Below are positions 35,202-45,248 of a stretch of 64,000 nt of DNA, piece after piece. Both the position numbers and the translations under genes were made by a program. The stretch covers positions 1 to 64,000 of the forward strand of contig JACREQ010000069.1 of assembly GCA_016218155.1 (NCBI GenBank), given 5' to 3'. Below the pieces are notes generated by a model. The model ran no database searches, was not told the origin of the DNA, and saw only the letters and a list, made by a program, of their open reading frames with translations. Source of the stretch: Bacteroidia bacterium. Lineage in GTDB: Bacteria > Bacteroidota > Bacteroidia > Bacteroidales > GWA2-32-17. Numbering within the stretch: position 1 is the stretch's first letter; each line of letters opens with the position of its first letter.

Positions 35202-35846
35202 ATGATTAATGTTATAATTGTTGACGATCATCCTATTTTCAGAAAAGGAATCATTTTCCAATTAAATGCTATTGAAGGCATTAATGTTATTGGAGAAGCG
35301 TCAAACGGAAAAGAGTTCATTGATAATTATCTTAATATGAACCCCGACATAGTTTTTATGGACATTAATATGCCGGAAATGAATGGTATTGAAGCAACAA
35401 AAATTGCAACAACTAAAAATCCTCAATTAAAAATAATTGCAATAAGCACAAATGGAGATGAAGAATGTCTTGAAAGCATGCTGGAAGCTGGTGCAAAAGG
35501 ATTTTTATTGAAAACTGTAGATATTGAAGATATCTCAAATGCAATAAAAGCTGTAATGAGTGGCAAAAGTTATTTTTCAAATGAGCTTTTATCAATATTA
35601 ACTTCTAAATTTGTAGATAAGCCTTCACTAGATAATTCTAAAGAAAATATTCATTTTTCTAAAAGAGAAATTGAAGTACTCGAATTAATTACAAATGGCT
35701 TAAATAATCATGAAATTGCTGAAAAGCTTTTTCTGAGTGCCAGAACAATTGATGGGCATCGTGCCAATTTAATTGCAAAAGTTGGAGCAAAAAACACAGT
35801 TGGTTTAGTTACTTATGCCATAAAAAATAAAATCATAAAGATTTAA
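35202..35846 (+). CDS. NarL/FixJ-type response regulator
   Basis: A 214-residue regulator. The receiver has acidic residues DD (8-9), phospho-acceptor Asp54 in VFMDINMPEMNG, and the lysine in LLKTVD. A C-terminal LuxR-type helix-turn-helix (about 148-210) carries the SKREIEVLELITNGLNNHEIA-type start and the ARTIDGHRANL recognition helix. It follows the PocR/PAS hybrid kinase by 42 nt and is its most likely phosphorelay partner. A hybrid kinase would normally need a histidine phosphotransferase to reach a separate receiver, and none is encoded next to it. The regulon cannot be told from this window. Confidence 0.93.
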   Translation: MINVIIVDDHPIFRKGIIFQLNAIEGINVIGEASNGKEFIDNYLNMNPDIVFMDINMPEMNGIEATKIATTKNPQLKIIAISTNGDEECLESMLEAGAKGFLLKTVDIEDISNAIKAVMSGKSYFSNELLSILTSKFVDKPSLDNSKENIHFSKREIEVLELITNGLNNHEIAEKLFLSARTIDGHRANLIAKVGAKNTVGLVTYAIKNKIIKI

Positions 35847-35963
35847 TCAAGTAAAAATACCTGAATAAATCTTTTGTTTTATCACTATTATTACTGTGTA
35901 ATATTTATTTAATATTTAATTAAATAAAAGTATTCTTATCTTTATTAAACTCAATAAATAATA

Positions 35964-37565
35964 ATGATAACAGCTTTATTTACACGAAAATTTTTTCAGG
36001 CTATAATTTTTTGTTTGCTTATAATTCTGGGCTGCTTTTTTGTTTACTCAACATGGAAAAAAGCAGAAAAAGAACAATCCATTTGTATTTTAAAAATTGC
36101 AAGAACATGTGTTGCTTTAATGCCAATTGATGACATTAAAAAACTTAATGGAATTATTGATGATACAAGTAAATTGGAATATAAACGTATTAATCAACAT
36201 TTATTTGAAATTGTTCATGTAGATAACAATATACAGTTTGCATATATCTGGGTTAATAAGAAAAATAAAATATATTTTTTATCAGACTCTGAACTAAAAA
36301 ATTCAAAAGATTATTCTCCTCCAGGTCAGGAATATACCGAAGCTAAATTTGAAGATAAAAAACCTTTTTTGGACGGAAAAGAGTTTATTACTTCGGAATT
36401 AACAGACAGATGGGGAACCTGGAGAAGTATTTATGTGCCAATTAAAGATAAAACAACAGATAAAATAATTGCTGTTTTAGGTTTAGATTTCGATGCAAGT
36501 TCATGGAGAAATAATGTTATCTCAGCAGTTATAGAATCAGTAATATTAATAATCTTAATCATTGTTTTATTTTTAATTCTTATTAATGTTTTTGTTAAAA
36601 ACAATATGCTGAATAAAATTCTGACTGAAAGAAGAAATGCAGAAAAAGCTCTTGTTAATAGCGAACTAAAATTTAGAAATCTTGTTGAAGCCTCAAGTGA
36701 CATTATATGGGAAACCAATATTAATGGTGTGTACACATATATTAGCCCACAAATTGAAAATATTCTCGGTTATAAATCTTCAGATTTATTAGGCAAATCA
36801 CCATTCGAAAATATGCCACCTGATGAAGCAATAAGAGTAAAGAAAATATCTGATGAAATAATTTCTTCAAAAAAAGCATTTGATAGTTTAATAAATACTC
36901 TTATTGATAAAAACGGTAAATTAAAAATATTTGAGACAAGTGGAGTGCCAATATTTAACAATGATGGAAGTCTTATCGGATACAGGGGAGTAGACAGAGA
37001 TATTACAGAACGAAAACAAAATGAAGAATTAATAATTAATGCAAATAAAAAAGTAAATATAATATTAGATGTTGCTGGTGAAGGTATTTTAGGAATTGAT
37101 AAAAAAGGTGCTATTAGCTTTATAAATCCAATGGCATCTAATTTATTAGGTTATGATAGGGAAGAATTATTAGCACAGGATTGTCATTCTAAAATTCATC
37201 ATTCATATCAAAATGGCGATGTTTTTCCTAAGGAAAGTTGTCCGAATTATTCTACTTTAAAAAGTGCAAAGCAAATGAGTGGAGAGGATTACTACTGGAG
37301 GAAAAATGGTACAGGTTTCTATGTTGCTTATAGTACCTCTCCAATTATTGAAAATGATGTTATTACAGGCTCTGTTATTACATTTGTTGATATTACTGAA
37401 AGAAAAAAGGAGCAAAATGAAATTATTCGCAAATCAAATGAATTGGAAAGATTTAACAAGTTATTGATAAATAGGGAATTAAGAATGATTGAGCTGAAAA
37501 AAGAAATTAACGAATTATATTTAAAATTAGGAGGAAGTGAGAAATATAAAAACAAGATTGATTAA
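35964..37565 (+). CDS. Membrane PAS-domain protein lacking a kinase domain
   Basis: A 533-residue protein with a transmembrane helix at about 11-28, a periplasmic region of about 160 residues resembling a Cache-like sensor, and a second helix at about 188-213. Two cytoplasmic PAS domains follow (about 225-350 and 360-480), each closing with a DITERK motif. It ends with the linker ELERFNKLLINRELRMIELKKEI, which in many PAS kinases leads straight into HisKA, but a stop follows about 20 residues later. No kinase, cyclase or receiver domain is present. It may signal through protein contact with one of the neighbouring kinases, or be a natural truncation. The downstream 187 nt encode no missing kinase. 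Confidence 0.85.
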   Translation: MITALFTRKFFQAIIFCLLIILGCFFVYSTWKKAEKEQSICILKIARTCVALMPIDDIKKLNGIIDDTSKLEYKRINQHLFEIVHVDNNIQFAYIWVNKKNKIYFLSDSELKNSKDYSPPGQEYTEAKFEDKKPFLDGKEFITSELTDRWGTWRSIYVPIKDKTTDKIIAVLGLDFDASSWRNNVISAVIESVILIILIIVLFLILINVFVKNNMLNKILTERRNAEKALVNSELKFRNLVEASSDIIWETNINGVYTYISPQIENILGYKSSDLLGKSPFENMPPDEAIRVKKISDEIISSKKAFDSLINTLIDKNGKLKIFETSGVPIFNNDGSLIGYRGVDRDITERKQNEELIINANKKVNIILDVAGEGILGIDKKGAISFINPMASNLLGYDREELLAQDCHSKIHHSYQNGDVFPKESCPNYSTLKSAKQMSGEDYYWRKNGTGFYVAYSTSPIIENDVITGSVITFVDITERKKEQNEIIRKSNELERFNKLLINRELRMIELKKEINELYLKLGGSEKYKNKID

Positions 37566-37752
37566 TATTAAGATATGGTATTTTTTTAATTTTCTACTTT
37601 AAGGTTTGTATTTGTAATAATGTGAGTTAGATATAAAGTAATAGTATTCTTTGTTTTGTTAGTTCACTGCAGCAAATTAGCATCGTTTTCTTATATCGAA
37701 CTAACGTTATTTTATTATCTTTACTTTGTTAAAATATTTGAAAATAATATAT

Positions 37753-40700
37753 ATGACTTCAAATTCTGGTAATTTTAAAGGAAAAATATTGATTGTTGAT
37801 GATGTATTTCATAATTTGAAGTTATTAGGTGAAATTCTTCGTAGTGAAAATTATGAAATAAATTCTGCATTAAATGGTGCAGAGGCTATAGCATCTGTAA
37901 ATGCTGAGATACCTGATTTAATACTATTAGACATATTGTTGCCAGATATTAGTGGTTATGAAGTTTGCTCTATATTAAAAGCAGATATAAAATTTAATGA
38001 GGTACCTATCATATTTATAAGTGCGCTCGATGCCCCTACAGATAAAGTAAAAGGGTTAAAATTGGGAGGTGTAGATTACATTACAAAACCCTTTAACCGT
38101 GATGAATTACTATCCAGAGTAAATACACATATAGAATTAAAACATGCAAGAGAAAGGCTTAAAGAAAATAATACAATTTTAAGTATTGCCAATCAGGCTC
38201 TTAATAAAGAGATCGAAATTAGAAAAAGGGCTGAAATAGAATTACAAACATCATTTGCAGAGCTTAAAAAAAGTAAAATAGCAACTCTTAACTTATTAGA
38301 AGATTTAGAGAAAGAAGTTGAAAACCATAAAAATACCGAAAGAATACTTAAATTAAGTGAAGAAAAATATCGTTTAGTTTCTGATAATTCAGCTGATGTG
38401 ATTTTTACTTTAGATAACGAACTGAAATATAGTTTTATCAGTCCTTCAATTAAAAATCTGAGAGGATTTGAGGTGGATGAATTAATCGGTAAATCTGTTT
38501 TAAATACCTTAACAATTGAAGGGATAAATGTTATAAGAAATGCAGTTGAAGAGGAGATGAAACTTGAAATGTCTGGTATCGCTCCATTAATTAGAACCAG
38601 AACATTTGAACTCGAATTAATATGTAAAGATGGTAGTTATATCTGGACAGAAACAAAAGCCTCAATTTTAAGGGATGATAACAAAAAAATGATCGGTTTT
38701 TTAGGTATTACAAGAGATATTAGAGAACGTAAATATTCGCAGGAATTAATAAGAAAAAGTAATGAGACTTATAAGCTCATTTCTGATAAAATTACAGATG
38801 TTGTTTGGTTAATGGATTTAAACGGAAAAAGCCTCTATGTTTCACCATCTGTAGAAAAGTTTACAGGCTTTACAGTGGAAGAATACCTTAAACAAAGCAT
38901 TACAGATAGATTTACAAAAGAATCTGCCATTTATGGTATGAATACAATGCAACGTGAAATTCAGCTTTACCATAATAATTCTGATAAACTAGTTAATTAT
39001 GCTAATCGTCTTGAACTTGAATATTTATGTAAAGATGGTTCTACTAAATGGGGTGAATTAGTTATTACACCATTTTTTGACGAAAATAATGTACTTATTG
39101 GCATACATGGAGTTACGAGAAATATTGATGAAAGAAAAGGAGTAGAAACAAAATTAAAAGAAAGCGAGGAGCGATTAAGAGGCTATATTGAGAATGCTCC
39201 TGATGGTGTTTTACTTATTAATTCTGATGGAATATTTACTGAAGTAAATTCTGCAGGATGTAAAATGTTTGGTTATTCTAAAGAAGAATTCAAACAATTG
39301 CATTTATTGGATTTAAGTTTTGAAAAGGATAAAGAAATTAGGATTCATGCTTTTGAAACTCTTAATAAATATGGTAAGTATACAAATGAATTTATATATA
39401 AACGCAAAGATGGTTCTGCGTTCTACGGTTTGTTAAGTGCAGTTAAAATTTCAAATGATACTATATTAGGATTTGTTAAAGATATTTCTGACCGAAAAGT
39501 TCAGGAATTGCAGCTGGTTAAGCTGTCAAAAGTTGCAGAGCAAAACCCTGCTTCAATAGTAATTACAAATAAAAAAGGTGATATTGAATATGTTAATCCT
39601 AAGTTTACTAAAATTACAGGATATACATATACAGAAGCTATAGGTAAAAATCCAAGAATTCTAAAGTCAGGGCATACATCAGAAAATGATTATAAACTTT
39701 TATGGGCTACAATTAATGCTGGTAAGGATTGGAAGGGTGAGTTTTTAAATATAAAGAAGGATGGGTCAAAATACTGGGAATCTGCTTTTATCTCACCAAT
39801 TATACAATCAGATGGAAGTATATCCAATTTTATTGCTATTAAAGAGGATATAACAAAACAAAAAGAAATTGAGAATGAGTTGAATATTTACCAGGAAAAA
39901 CTTGAGCATCTTGTTGTAAAAAGGACTTCTGAACTTAAAAATACAATTTCAGTTCTTAACTCAACAATAGAATCAACAAGTGAAGGCATAGTAGTGGTAA
40001 ATTCAAATAATGTTATAACAAAGTATAATAAAAGATTTGTTGAATTCTGGAATCTAAAAGAAGACAATTTAAATTCATTAGATTGGAAAGTCATTATCGA
40101 ATATATTATAAACCAATCTATTAATCCTGAAAAGGGTAGGGAAAGAATTAAAATAATTGATCAAGCTAAAGAACTCTCAGATGTATATCAATTTGAGCTT
40201 AAAGACGGTCGCATTATTGAAAGAACTACAGTTCCACAGTTAATAGAAGGTAGTATAGTTGGTAGGGTGTGGAATTATAAAGATATTACTGAAAGAGCAA
40301 CTTTTGTTAAAGAATTGCAAAAAGCCAAAGAATTTGCCGAGAATGCAAATAGTGCAAAAGGAATCTTTTTAGCAAATATGAGTCACGAGATCAGATCTCC
40401 ATTGAACGCTGTTATAGGATTTTCAAGTTTATTGCATAATCAGTTGGAAAGAACCGATTTAAAGGAATATGTTGATTCAATAAAAACATCGGGTCAGACT
40501 TTACTTAATCTTATTAATGATATACTTGACCTTTCTAAAATTGAAGCAGGTAAAATGCGTATTCATAACGAACCTGTTAACATTAAATCATTAATTAATG
40601 AAACTGAACAGATTTTTACACTAAAAACAAATGAAAAGCAAATTAATGTAATAAATGATTTTCCAAAAGATTTTCCCGATTCATTGGAATTTGATGAATT

Positions 40701-41808
40701 AAGATTACGTCAGATACTTATTAACCTGATAGGAAACGCCGTTAAATTTACCGATTCCGGTTTTATTAAAATAAAATTAAGTCATAAATTTAAAAATGCA
40801 AGTATTGTAGATATTAGCATATCTATTCAGGATTCTGGTATTGGGATTCCTGCTGAACATTTGGATAAAATATTTGATAATTTTCAACAACAGGAAGATC
40901 AGGATACCAGAAAATATGGTGGAACTGGTTTAGGACTTGCAATTACAAAACGACTTATTGAATTGATGAATGGAAAAATAAGTTTAACCAGTTCAATAAA
41001 TAATGGAAGTAATTTTACAATTGTTTTTAAAGAAGTAAAAATTTCAAAACAAGCTGCACCCGAAATAACCTCTAAAATAATTAACATTAATCAGATTAAA
41101 TTTAAACCTGCAAAAGTTTTGGTTATAGATAATGATCCTATGATTTTGTTGATGTTTAAGAGCTTTTTTAAATCTTCCAACATTAAAATAATTACAGCTA
41201 AAAGTGGACAAAATGCAAATGAAGTTATTACTAAAGAAAATATTGACTTAATAATTTTAGATATTCTTATGCCCGATATGGATGGTTTTGAAACATTAGA
41301 ATTATTAAGAAAAAACCCAATGTTAAATAATATTCCTGTAGTTTCAATGACAGCATCATCAACATATCAAAAATTCTCTGATGATAAAAGAATACAATTA
41401 TTTAACGGACAGTTAAATAAGCCATTTATGCTGGAAGATATATATATCCAACTGATTAAATTCCTGCCTTTTAAAACTATAGATAATAATGAACTCGTAT
41501 TTGAAAAAAATATTTTTTCATTAGTTAGTAAAAATGATGTTAATTTTTTACCGGAAATAATTTCGATTTTAGAAGAATCAGTTTCGCCATTATGGGAGGA
41601 ATTACAAATCAGATTGTCCATGTCTAAGGCTGATGAACTGGCAAAAATAATTATGAAGATTGGAAATAAGTATAAATCTCAGGCTATTATTGCTTTTAGC
41701 AATGAAATATCTTATTGTGTTGTTAACTTTGATATTGAAAAATTGAAATTAACATTAAGCAAATATCCTGATTTACTTAAGCAGTTTAATACATTACTTA
41801 AAAAATAA
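37753..41808 (+). CDS. Hybrid histidine kinase: receiver, PAS repeats, kinase, receiver
   Basis: The ATG at 37753 is preferred to one nine codons earlier because the receiver fold begins right after it (1351 residues). An N-terminal receiver has Asp60 in LLDILLPD. A coiled coil and about five PAS domains with a final PAS-like unit follow (about 205-845). HisKA has NMSHEIRSP (His878), and the HATPase has DSGIGIP and GTGLGLA. A second receiver has Asp1170 in ILDILMPDMDG. The last 100 residues form a helical bundle like an Hpt domain but without a usable His motif. No membrane segment is present, so it is cytoplasmic. The neighbouring kinase-less PAS membrane protein and the convergent REC-kinase are possible partners. 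Confidence 0.92.
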   Translation: MTSNSGNFKGKILIVDDVFHNLKLLGEILRSENYEINSALNGAEAIASVNAEIPDLILLDILLPDISGYEVCSILKADIKFNEVPIIFISALDAPTDKVKGLKLGGVDYITKPFNRDELLSRVNTHIELKHARERLKENNTILSIANQALNKEIEIRKRAEIELQTSFAELKKSKIATLNLLEDLEKEVENHKNTERILKLSEEKYRLVSDNSADVIFTLDNELKYSFISPSIKNLRGFEVDELIGKSVLNTLTIEGINVIRNAVEEEMKLEMSGIAPLIRTRTFELELICKDGSYIWTETKASILRDDNKKMIGFLGITRDIRERKYSQELIRKSNETYKLISDKITDVVWLMDLNGKSLYVSPSVEKFTGFTVEEYLKQSITDRFTKESAIYGMNTMQREIQLYHNNSDKLVNYANRLELEYLCKDGSTKWGELVITPFFDENNVLIGIHGVTRNIDERKGVETKLKESEERLRGYIENAPDGVLLINSDGIFTEVNSAGCKMFGYSKEEFKQLHLLDLSFEKDKEIRIHAFETLNKYGKYTNEFIYKRKDGSAFYGLLSAVKISNDTILGFVKDISDRKVQELQLVKLSKVAEQNPASIVITNKKGDIEYVNPKFTKITGYTYTEAIGKNPRILKSGHTSENDYKLLWATINAGKDWKGEFLNIKKDGSKYWESAFISPIIQSDGSISNFIAIKEDITKQKEIENELNIYQEKLEHLVVKRTSELKNTISVLNSTIESTSEGIVVVNSNNVITKYNKRFVEFWNLKEDNLNSLDWKVIIEYIINQSINPEKGRERIKIIDQAKELSDVYQFELKDGRIIERTTVPQLIEGSIVGRVWNYKDITERATFVKELQKAKEFAENANSAKGIFLANMSHEIRSPLNAVIGFSSLLHNQLERTDLKEYVDSIKTSGQTLLNLINDILDLSKIEAGKMRIHNEPVNIKSLINETEQIFTLKTNEKQINVINDFPKDFPDSLEFDELRLRQILINLIGNAVKFTDSGFIKIKLSHKFKNASIVDISISIQDSGIGIPAEHLDKIFDNFQQQEDQDTRKYGGTGLGLAITKRLIELMNGKISLTSSINNGSNFTIVFKEVKISKQAAPEITSKIININQIKFKPAKVLVIDNDPMILLMFKSFFKSSNIKIITAKSGQNANEVITKENIDLIILDILMPDMDGFETLELLRKNPMLNNIPVVSMTASSTYQKFSDDKRIQLFNGQLNKPFMLEDIYIQLIKFLPFKTIDNNELVFEKNIFSLVSKNDVNFLPEIISILEESVSPLWEELQIRLSMSKADELAKIIMKIGNKYKSQAIIAFSNEISYCVVNFDIEKLKLTLSKYPDLLKQFNTLLKK

Positions 41809-41837
41809 CATTTTATTAAAAAAAGTAATATGTGAAA

Positions 41838-42929
41838 CTATTTAGGAAGACTTACAGAAAATGTACTTCCTTTTCCTTCTTCACTTTCTACTATAATTTT
41901 TCCGGAAATAAATTCTAAAATGTCTTTAATCAAAAATAAACCCAACCCCATTCCAGATTCTGTAAATGTATTTTTTTTGAAATTATCAGGATCAACAGAG
42001 AATAATTTATGCAATTTTTCCTTATTTATTCCTGAGCCAGTATCTTTAATGCTTATTAAATGTGAGTCAATATTGTTATAATTTATTGTTATTTCTCCAT
42101 TTATTGGTGTAAATTTAATTGCATTATTAAAAATATTTCTGATAACAATTTTTAATAATTCTTTATCAGTTTCAATAATAATATCTGAATTGATATTACA
42201 GTTTACTTTAATATTATTTTTTTCGGTAACAGTGGAAAAAGCGTATGTTATTTCTTTTATCAAATCAAATAAATTGAAAGATGTTTGATTAATTTTTATT
42301 TTACCAAGTTGAACCTTTCCCCAGGCAAGCAGATCGTTTACTATTAAAAAAGACTCTTTAATCGAGATATCTAATATTTCTAATATTTCCCCTAATTCAT
42401 TAAACTTTTGTTGTTCTTTTTTTAATGTTGCAACATTAATCATATTAGAAATAATTGATAACGGAGTTCTAAGATCGTGTGCAATAACTGACATTAGAAC
42501 ATTTTTAAATGAGTTTTGGTACAATAACTCTTTGTTTTGTGATTGAATTAATAAATGAGTAGAAACTCTTGCCAAAAGTTCATCAATATTAAATGGCTTT
42601 GTTATATAATCAATAGCTCCGGTTTTAAATCCCAGTGTTATGTCTTTTGAATCACTTTTAGCTGTTATGAAAATTATGGGAATATCTTTAGTTTCAGGAT
42701 TATCTTTTAATATCTTACAAACTTCAATGCCATTCATACCTGGCATCATTATATCGAGCAAAATAAGATCAAATTTACTCACCTTTACCCATTCTAATGC
42801 TTCCGGACCATTAGTTGCAAACTCTACATTGTAATTGGATTGTCTAAGAAGATTCCCAAGTACCTGAATATTCTTAGGCATGTCATCGACTATTAAAATA
42901 GAAGCCGGTTTATTTAAATTAGAATTCAT
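41838..42929 (-). CDS. Receiver-histidine kinase protein
   Basis: A 363-residue cytoplasmic protein. An N-terminal receiver has Asp59 in LLDIMMPGMNG, and Lys111 in ITKPFN. A short helix is followed by HisKA with the phospho-site in IAHDLRTPLS (His151), then HATPase with NNAIKF, DTGSGI and GMGLGLFL. This inverted order (receiver first) is typical of response regulator-kinases that take a phosphate from another kinase and pass it on. It converges on the large hybrid kinase with only 29 nt between the stops. A perfect AT-rich 13-bp inverted repeat lies just upstream (42943-42977). Confidence 0.92.
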   Translation of the reverse strand: MNSNLNKPASILIVDDMPKNIQVLGNLLRQSNYNVEFATNGPEALEWVKVSKFDLILLDIMMPGMNGIEVCKILKDNPETKDIPIIFITAKSDSKDITLGFKTGAIDYITKPFNIDELLARVSTHLLIQSQNKELLYQNSFKNVLMSVIAHDLRTPLSIISNMINVATLKKEQQKFNELGEILEILDISIKESFLIVNDLLAWGKVQLGKIKINQTSFNLFDLIKEITYAFSTVTEKNNIKVNCNINSDIIIETDKELLKIVIRNIFNNAIKFTPINGEITINYNNIDSHLISIKDTGSGINKEKLHKLFSVDPDNFKKNTFTESGMGLGLFLIKDILEFISGKIIVESEEGKGSTFSVSLPK

Positions 42930-42942
42930 TTTAAATTAAATT

Positions 42943-42977
42943 GACTTATTTAATAATTTCTATCTATTAAATAAGTC
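42943..42977. repeat. Perfect 13-bp AT-rich inverted repeat
   Basis: GACTTATTTAATA (42943-42955) is repeated inverted at 42965-42977 around a 9-nt centre. It lies between two minus-strand genes, 14 nt before the receiver-kinase start and 31 nt past the T9SS cargo stop. It could be an operator or a terminator; without a GC-rich stem or T-run the latter is less likely. Confidence 0.6.
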
Positions 42978-43007
42978 CAATTTACTATTATTTTTCTAAA
43001 CAAAAAA

Positions 43008-44069
43008 TTAACGGGATAAAAGTATTTTCTCAGAGTAAATATTTTCTTTATTAATAACACTTACAATGTATATTCCTTCATTAAAATTAAGTTGATTCAG
43101 TATAAATGAATTATCGCCGGATATTTTATTTTTATATATTTCTTTTGAAGTTAAATCGTAAATAACAAAATCGCTACCCTTCCAGATTTCGTTATAGTTA
43201 AAAATAATCTGGCTTCCATATGAATAAATATTAATGCCATTGGTTAATTGTTTTTCTGAATTGATATTTGTTATTCCTTCAGGAATCATAAAATAAATAG
43301 AATCAGATGAGTTATTAATTATCCATAAGCCTTCACCGTCATATGCAATACCATTTGGATATGCACCTCCAGGAGTTTTAAATGATTTTAGAACAGAGTG
43401 AGTAATTGGATCCATCATATTTGTGGCCTGACTAGGATTATCATTTATCCATATATGATTTCCATCAAATGCTATACCTGTAGGGAAAGCGCCAGCTGCT
43501 TCAAATGAATTGTTTAATAATAATTGTTGAGAGAATGAATATGTAGAGTCGTTTGTTGCTGAAGGATTAGGACCTTTAGTGTCATTATACCAGAATTCAT
43601 TTCCAGTATAGCATAATCCGGTAGGGTATACATGACTTGCTACATTTGAAAGGTTAAAACTATCTAATAAAGTGCCTGTTTCAGTATATTCAAATATATT
43701 TTTAGATATGTTATCTAAAATAAATACATTGTCATTTTTAAATGTAATACCATATGGTTTTTGAATTGAAACAGGGAATGTACCAACAACATTTCCTGTT
43801 ATTGTAGAAACCTTATAAACAACATAATCATTATAACCGGTTACCCATAATAATCCATCGTGATATGTAATTGATGTTGGCATTGAAGTAGGTGATGCAA
43901 ATTGTTTTAAAATAGGTATTATTACAGCATTTGTGTTTTTTACAGGAATATATTCATTTACTAATTGAGAATTTTGTTCAGTTGGTATTCCCATATAGTC
44001 TAATCCGTTTTGTGCAAATAAGCCTGAACTTATTAATATTACTGCAAAAATTAATGTAAGCGATTTCAT
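43008..44069 (-). CDS. T9SS-secreted beta-propeller protein
   Basis: A 353-residue protein with an N-terminal signal peptide ending GLFAQ. Residues about 50-270 form an NHL/YncE-like beta-propeller (recurring GLLWVTGYND, GITFKNDNVFILD, GIAFDGNHIWIND and GIAYDGEGLWIIN units). The last 75 residues look like a T9SS type A sorting domain (INIYSYG..., GSDFVIYDLTSKEIYK, NEGIYIVSVINKE, SEKILLSR). It should be exported by Sec, passed through the outer membrane by type IX secretion, and anchored or released at the surface. The ligand is unknown. Its 5' leader contains a long hairpin (44077-44114). Confidence 0.85.
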   Translation of the reverse strand: MKSLTLIFAVILISSGLFAQNGLDYMGIPTEQNSQLVNEYIPVKNTNAVIIPILKQFASPTSMPTSITYHDGLLWVTGYNDYVVYKVSTITGNVVGTFPVSIQKPYGITFKNDNVFILDNISKNIFEYTETGTLLDSFNLSNVASHVYPTGLCYTGNEFWYNDTKGPNPSATNDSTYSFSQQLLLNNSFEAAGAFPTGIAFDGNHIWINDNPSQATNMMDPITHSVLKSFKTPGGAYPNGIAYDGEGLWIINNSSDSIYFMIPEGITNINSEKQLTNGINIYSYGSQIIFNYNEIWKGSDFVIYDLTSKEIYKNKISGDNSFILNQLNFNEGIYIVSVINKENIYSEKILLSR

Positions 44070-44473
44070 GGCTCTGGTGTTTTAAGGTAATATGTAAAAT
44101 TACTTTCAAAACACTCCTCAAAATAGAGCGTAATAACCTGAAATTCTCAGGAAATTTACCTGATTAAAACAGGTATTTTTACTTATATTTCATATTAAAA
44201 CTTTAGATTTTAATAAATGCATTAAATGAACTTTATAAAATTTTATGTAACATCGTCAATTTGTGTAAGTTCCCCACATCAATTTTTAGTCTTTTTTGAA
44301 ATCCTATTTCATTACATAAAGTTTAAATAAAAAATGGAACAACTTTTAAAAATCTAAAAAAGTTCCATGAGGTGGAGTAGAAGATTTGCATATACTGCCT
44401 TAATAAATAGTCTAATTATCTGCATATTATACATAAGTGTAACCTGTTCGTGTTATCATAGAAAAAGAGAACT
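44070..44473. other. 404-bp divergent intergenic region with several inverted repeats
   Basis: No gene is seen. It holds a hairpin with arms GTGTTTT/AAAACAC (44077-44114), directly before the minus-strand start. Next come two spaced CCTGA...TCAGG-type inverted pairs (44137-44151 and 44159-44173). A further 7-bp stem ATGGAAC/GTTCCAT lies at 44334-44368. The last 100 nt lead to the plus-strand gene at 44474, but no clean promoter was recognised. Confidence 0.5.
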
Positions 44474-45244
44474 ATGAAAAACACATTTATTTTATTTCTG
44501 ATTTTTATAATATTTATAACAATACAGAAAACAGCAAAGGCTCAATTGGAATATTTGGGTTTTGGATGCTCATTTGGAGTTGTAAATTCAAAACAACCCG
44601 GTAGCAATGAAAATAATCTTTTAATTCGTAACCATCCTTCGTTTAGTTATTATAAGGGAGTTTTACTTCGAAGTAATAACGATCCTCCCATGGATTTTGG
44701 GATTGGTTTTACCACAGTTAATGCCGAACGTGAAATACAAGGAGTATTTCCTGAATCTAATCAATTTGGTGTTGCGGTAATTAATACTACTCTTAATTAC
44801 TGGTCAATACCAATATCGTTGCGTTTTGTTAGAAGAAATATGCCTGTGGTAAGTATTTCATATATCCCTTCATTTCTGGCATCTTCAAAACAATCTATAC
44901 AAAAGTATGGAGGTGCAACAGAAAGCAATTACATTAAAAAATACCCAAAAGACTTTTCCATTTTTCAACAATCTCTGATTTGCTCATTAAACATGGAATT
45001 TGGAGGTAGGCATAGCATCTTTTCACTAAATGTTAATCCTTATTTTGGAATGGGAACTGGGTTTTTAAGAGATCAGAAGCCTTTAATTTCAAATGTTATG
45101 TATGGGGTAGGAATGAGCATTTCATTTGATGTTACTGCAATACATATTACCAGAACAACGTATGATAATCCAACCTTAAAGAAAAAAGAAGAAGAATTAA
45201 AAAAGAAACAGGAAGAAATTGAAAAAAAACTAAATAAAAAATAA
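44474..45244 (+). CDS. Secreted probable outer-membrane beta-barrel with charged C-terminal tail
   Basis: No named family is recognised. A signal peptide ends at TAKAQ (about residue 23). The body is rich in Gly, aromatic and alternating hydrophobic residues (LEYLGFGCSFGVVN, DFGIGFTTV, YWSIPISLRFVRR, NPYFGMGTGF), consistent with a small barrel. The last 25 residues are an all-charged Lys/Glu helix (KKKEEELKKKQEEIEKKL), unusual for a barrel, which normally ends in an aromatic residue. The next gene, a vWA protein, starts 4 nt after its stop. This is probably the first gene of the vWA-sigma-FGE operon. Confidence 0.6.
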   Translation: MKNTFILFLIFIIFITIQKTAKAQLEYLGFGCSFGVVNSKQPGSNENNLLIRNHPSFSYYKGVLLRSNNDPPMDFGIGFTTVNAEREIQGVFPESNQFGVAVINTTLNYWSIPISLRFVRRNMPVVSISYIPSFLASSKQSIQKYGGATESNYIKKYPKDFSIFQQSLICSLNMEFGGRHSIFSLNVNPYFGMGTGFLRDQKPLISNVMYGVGMSISFDVTAIHITRTTYDNPTLKKKEEELKKKQEEIEKKLNKK

Positions 45245-45248
45245 TAAT

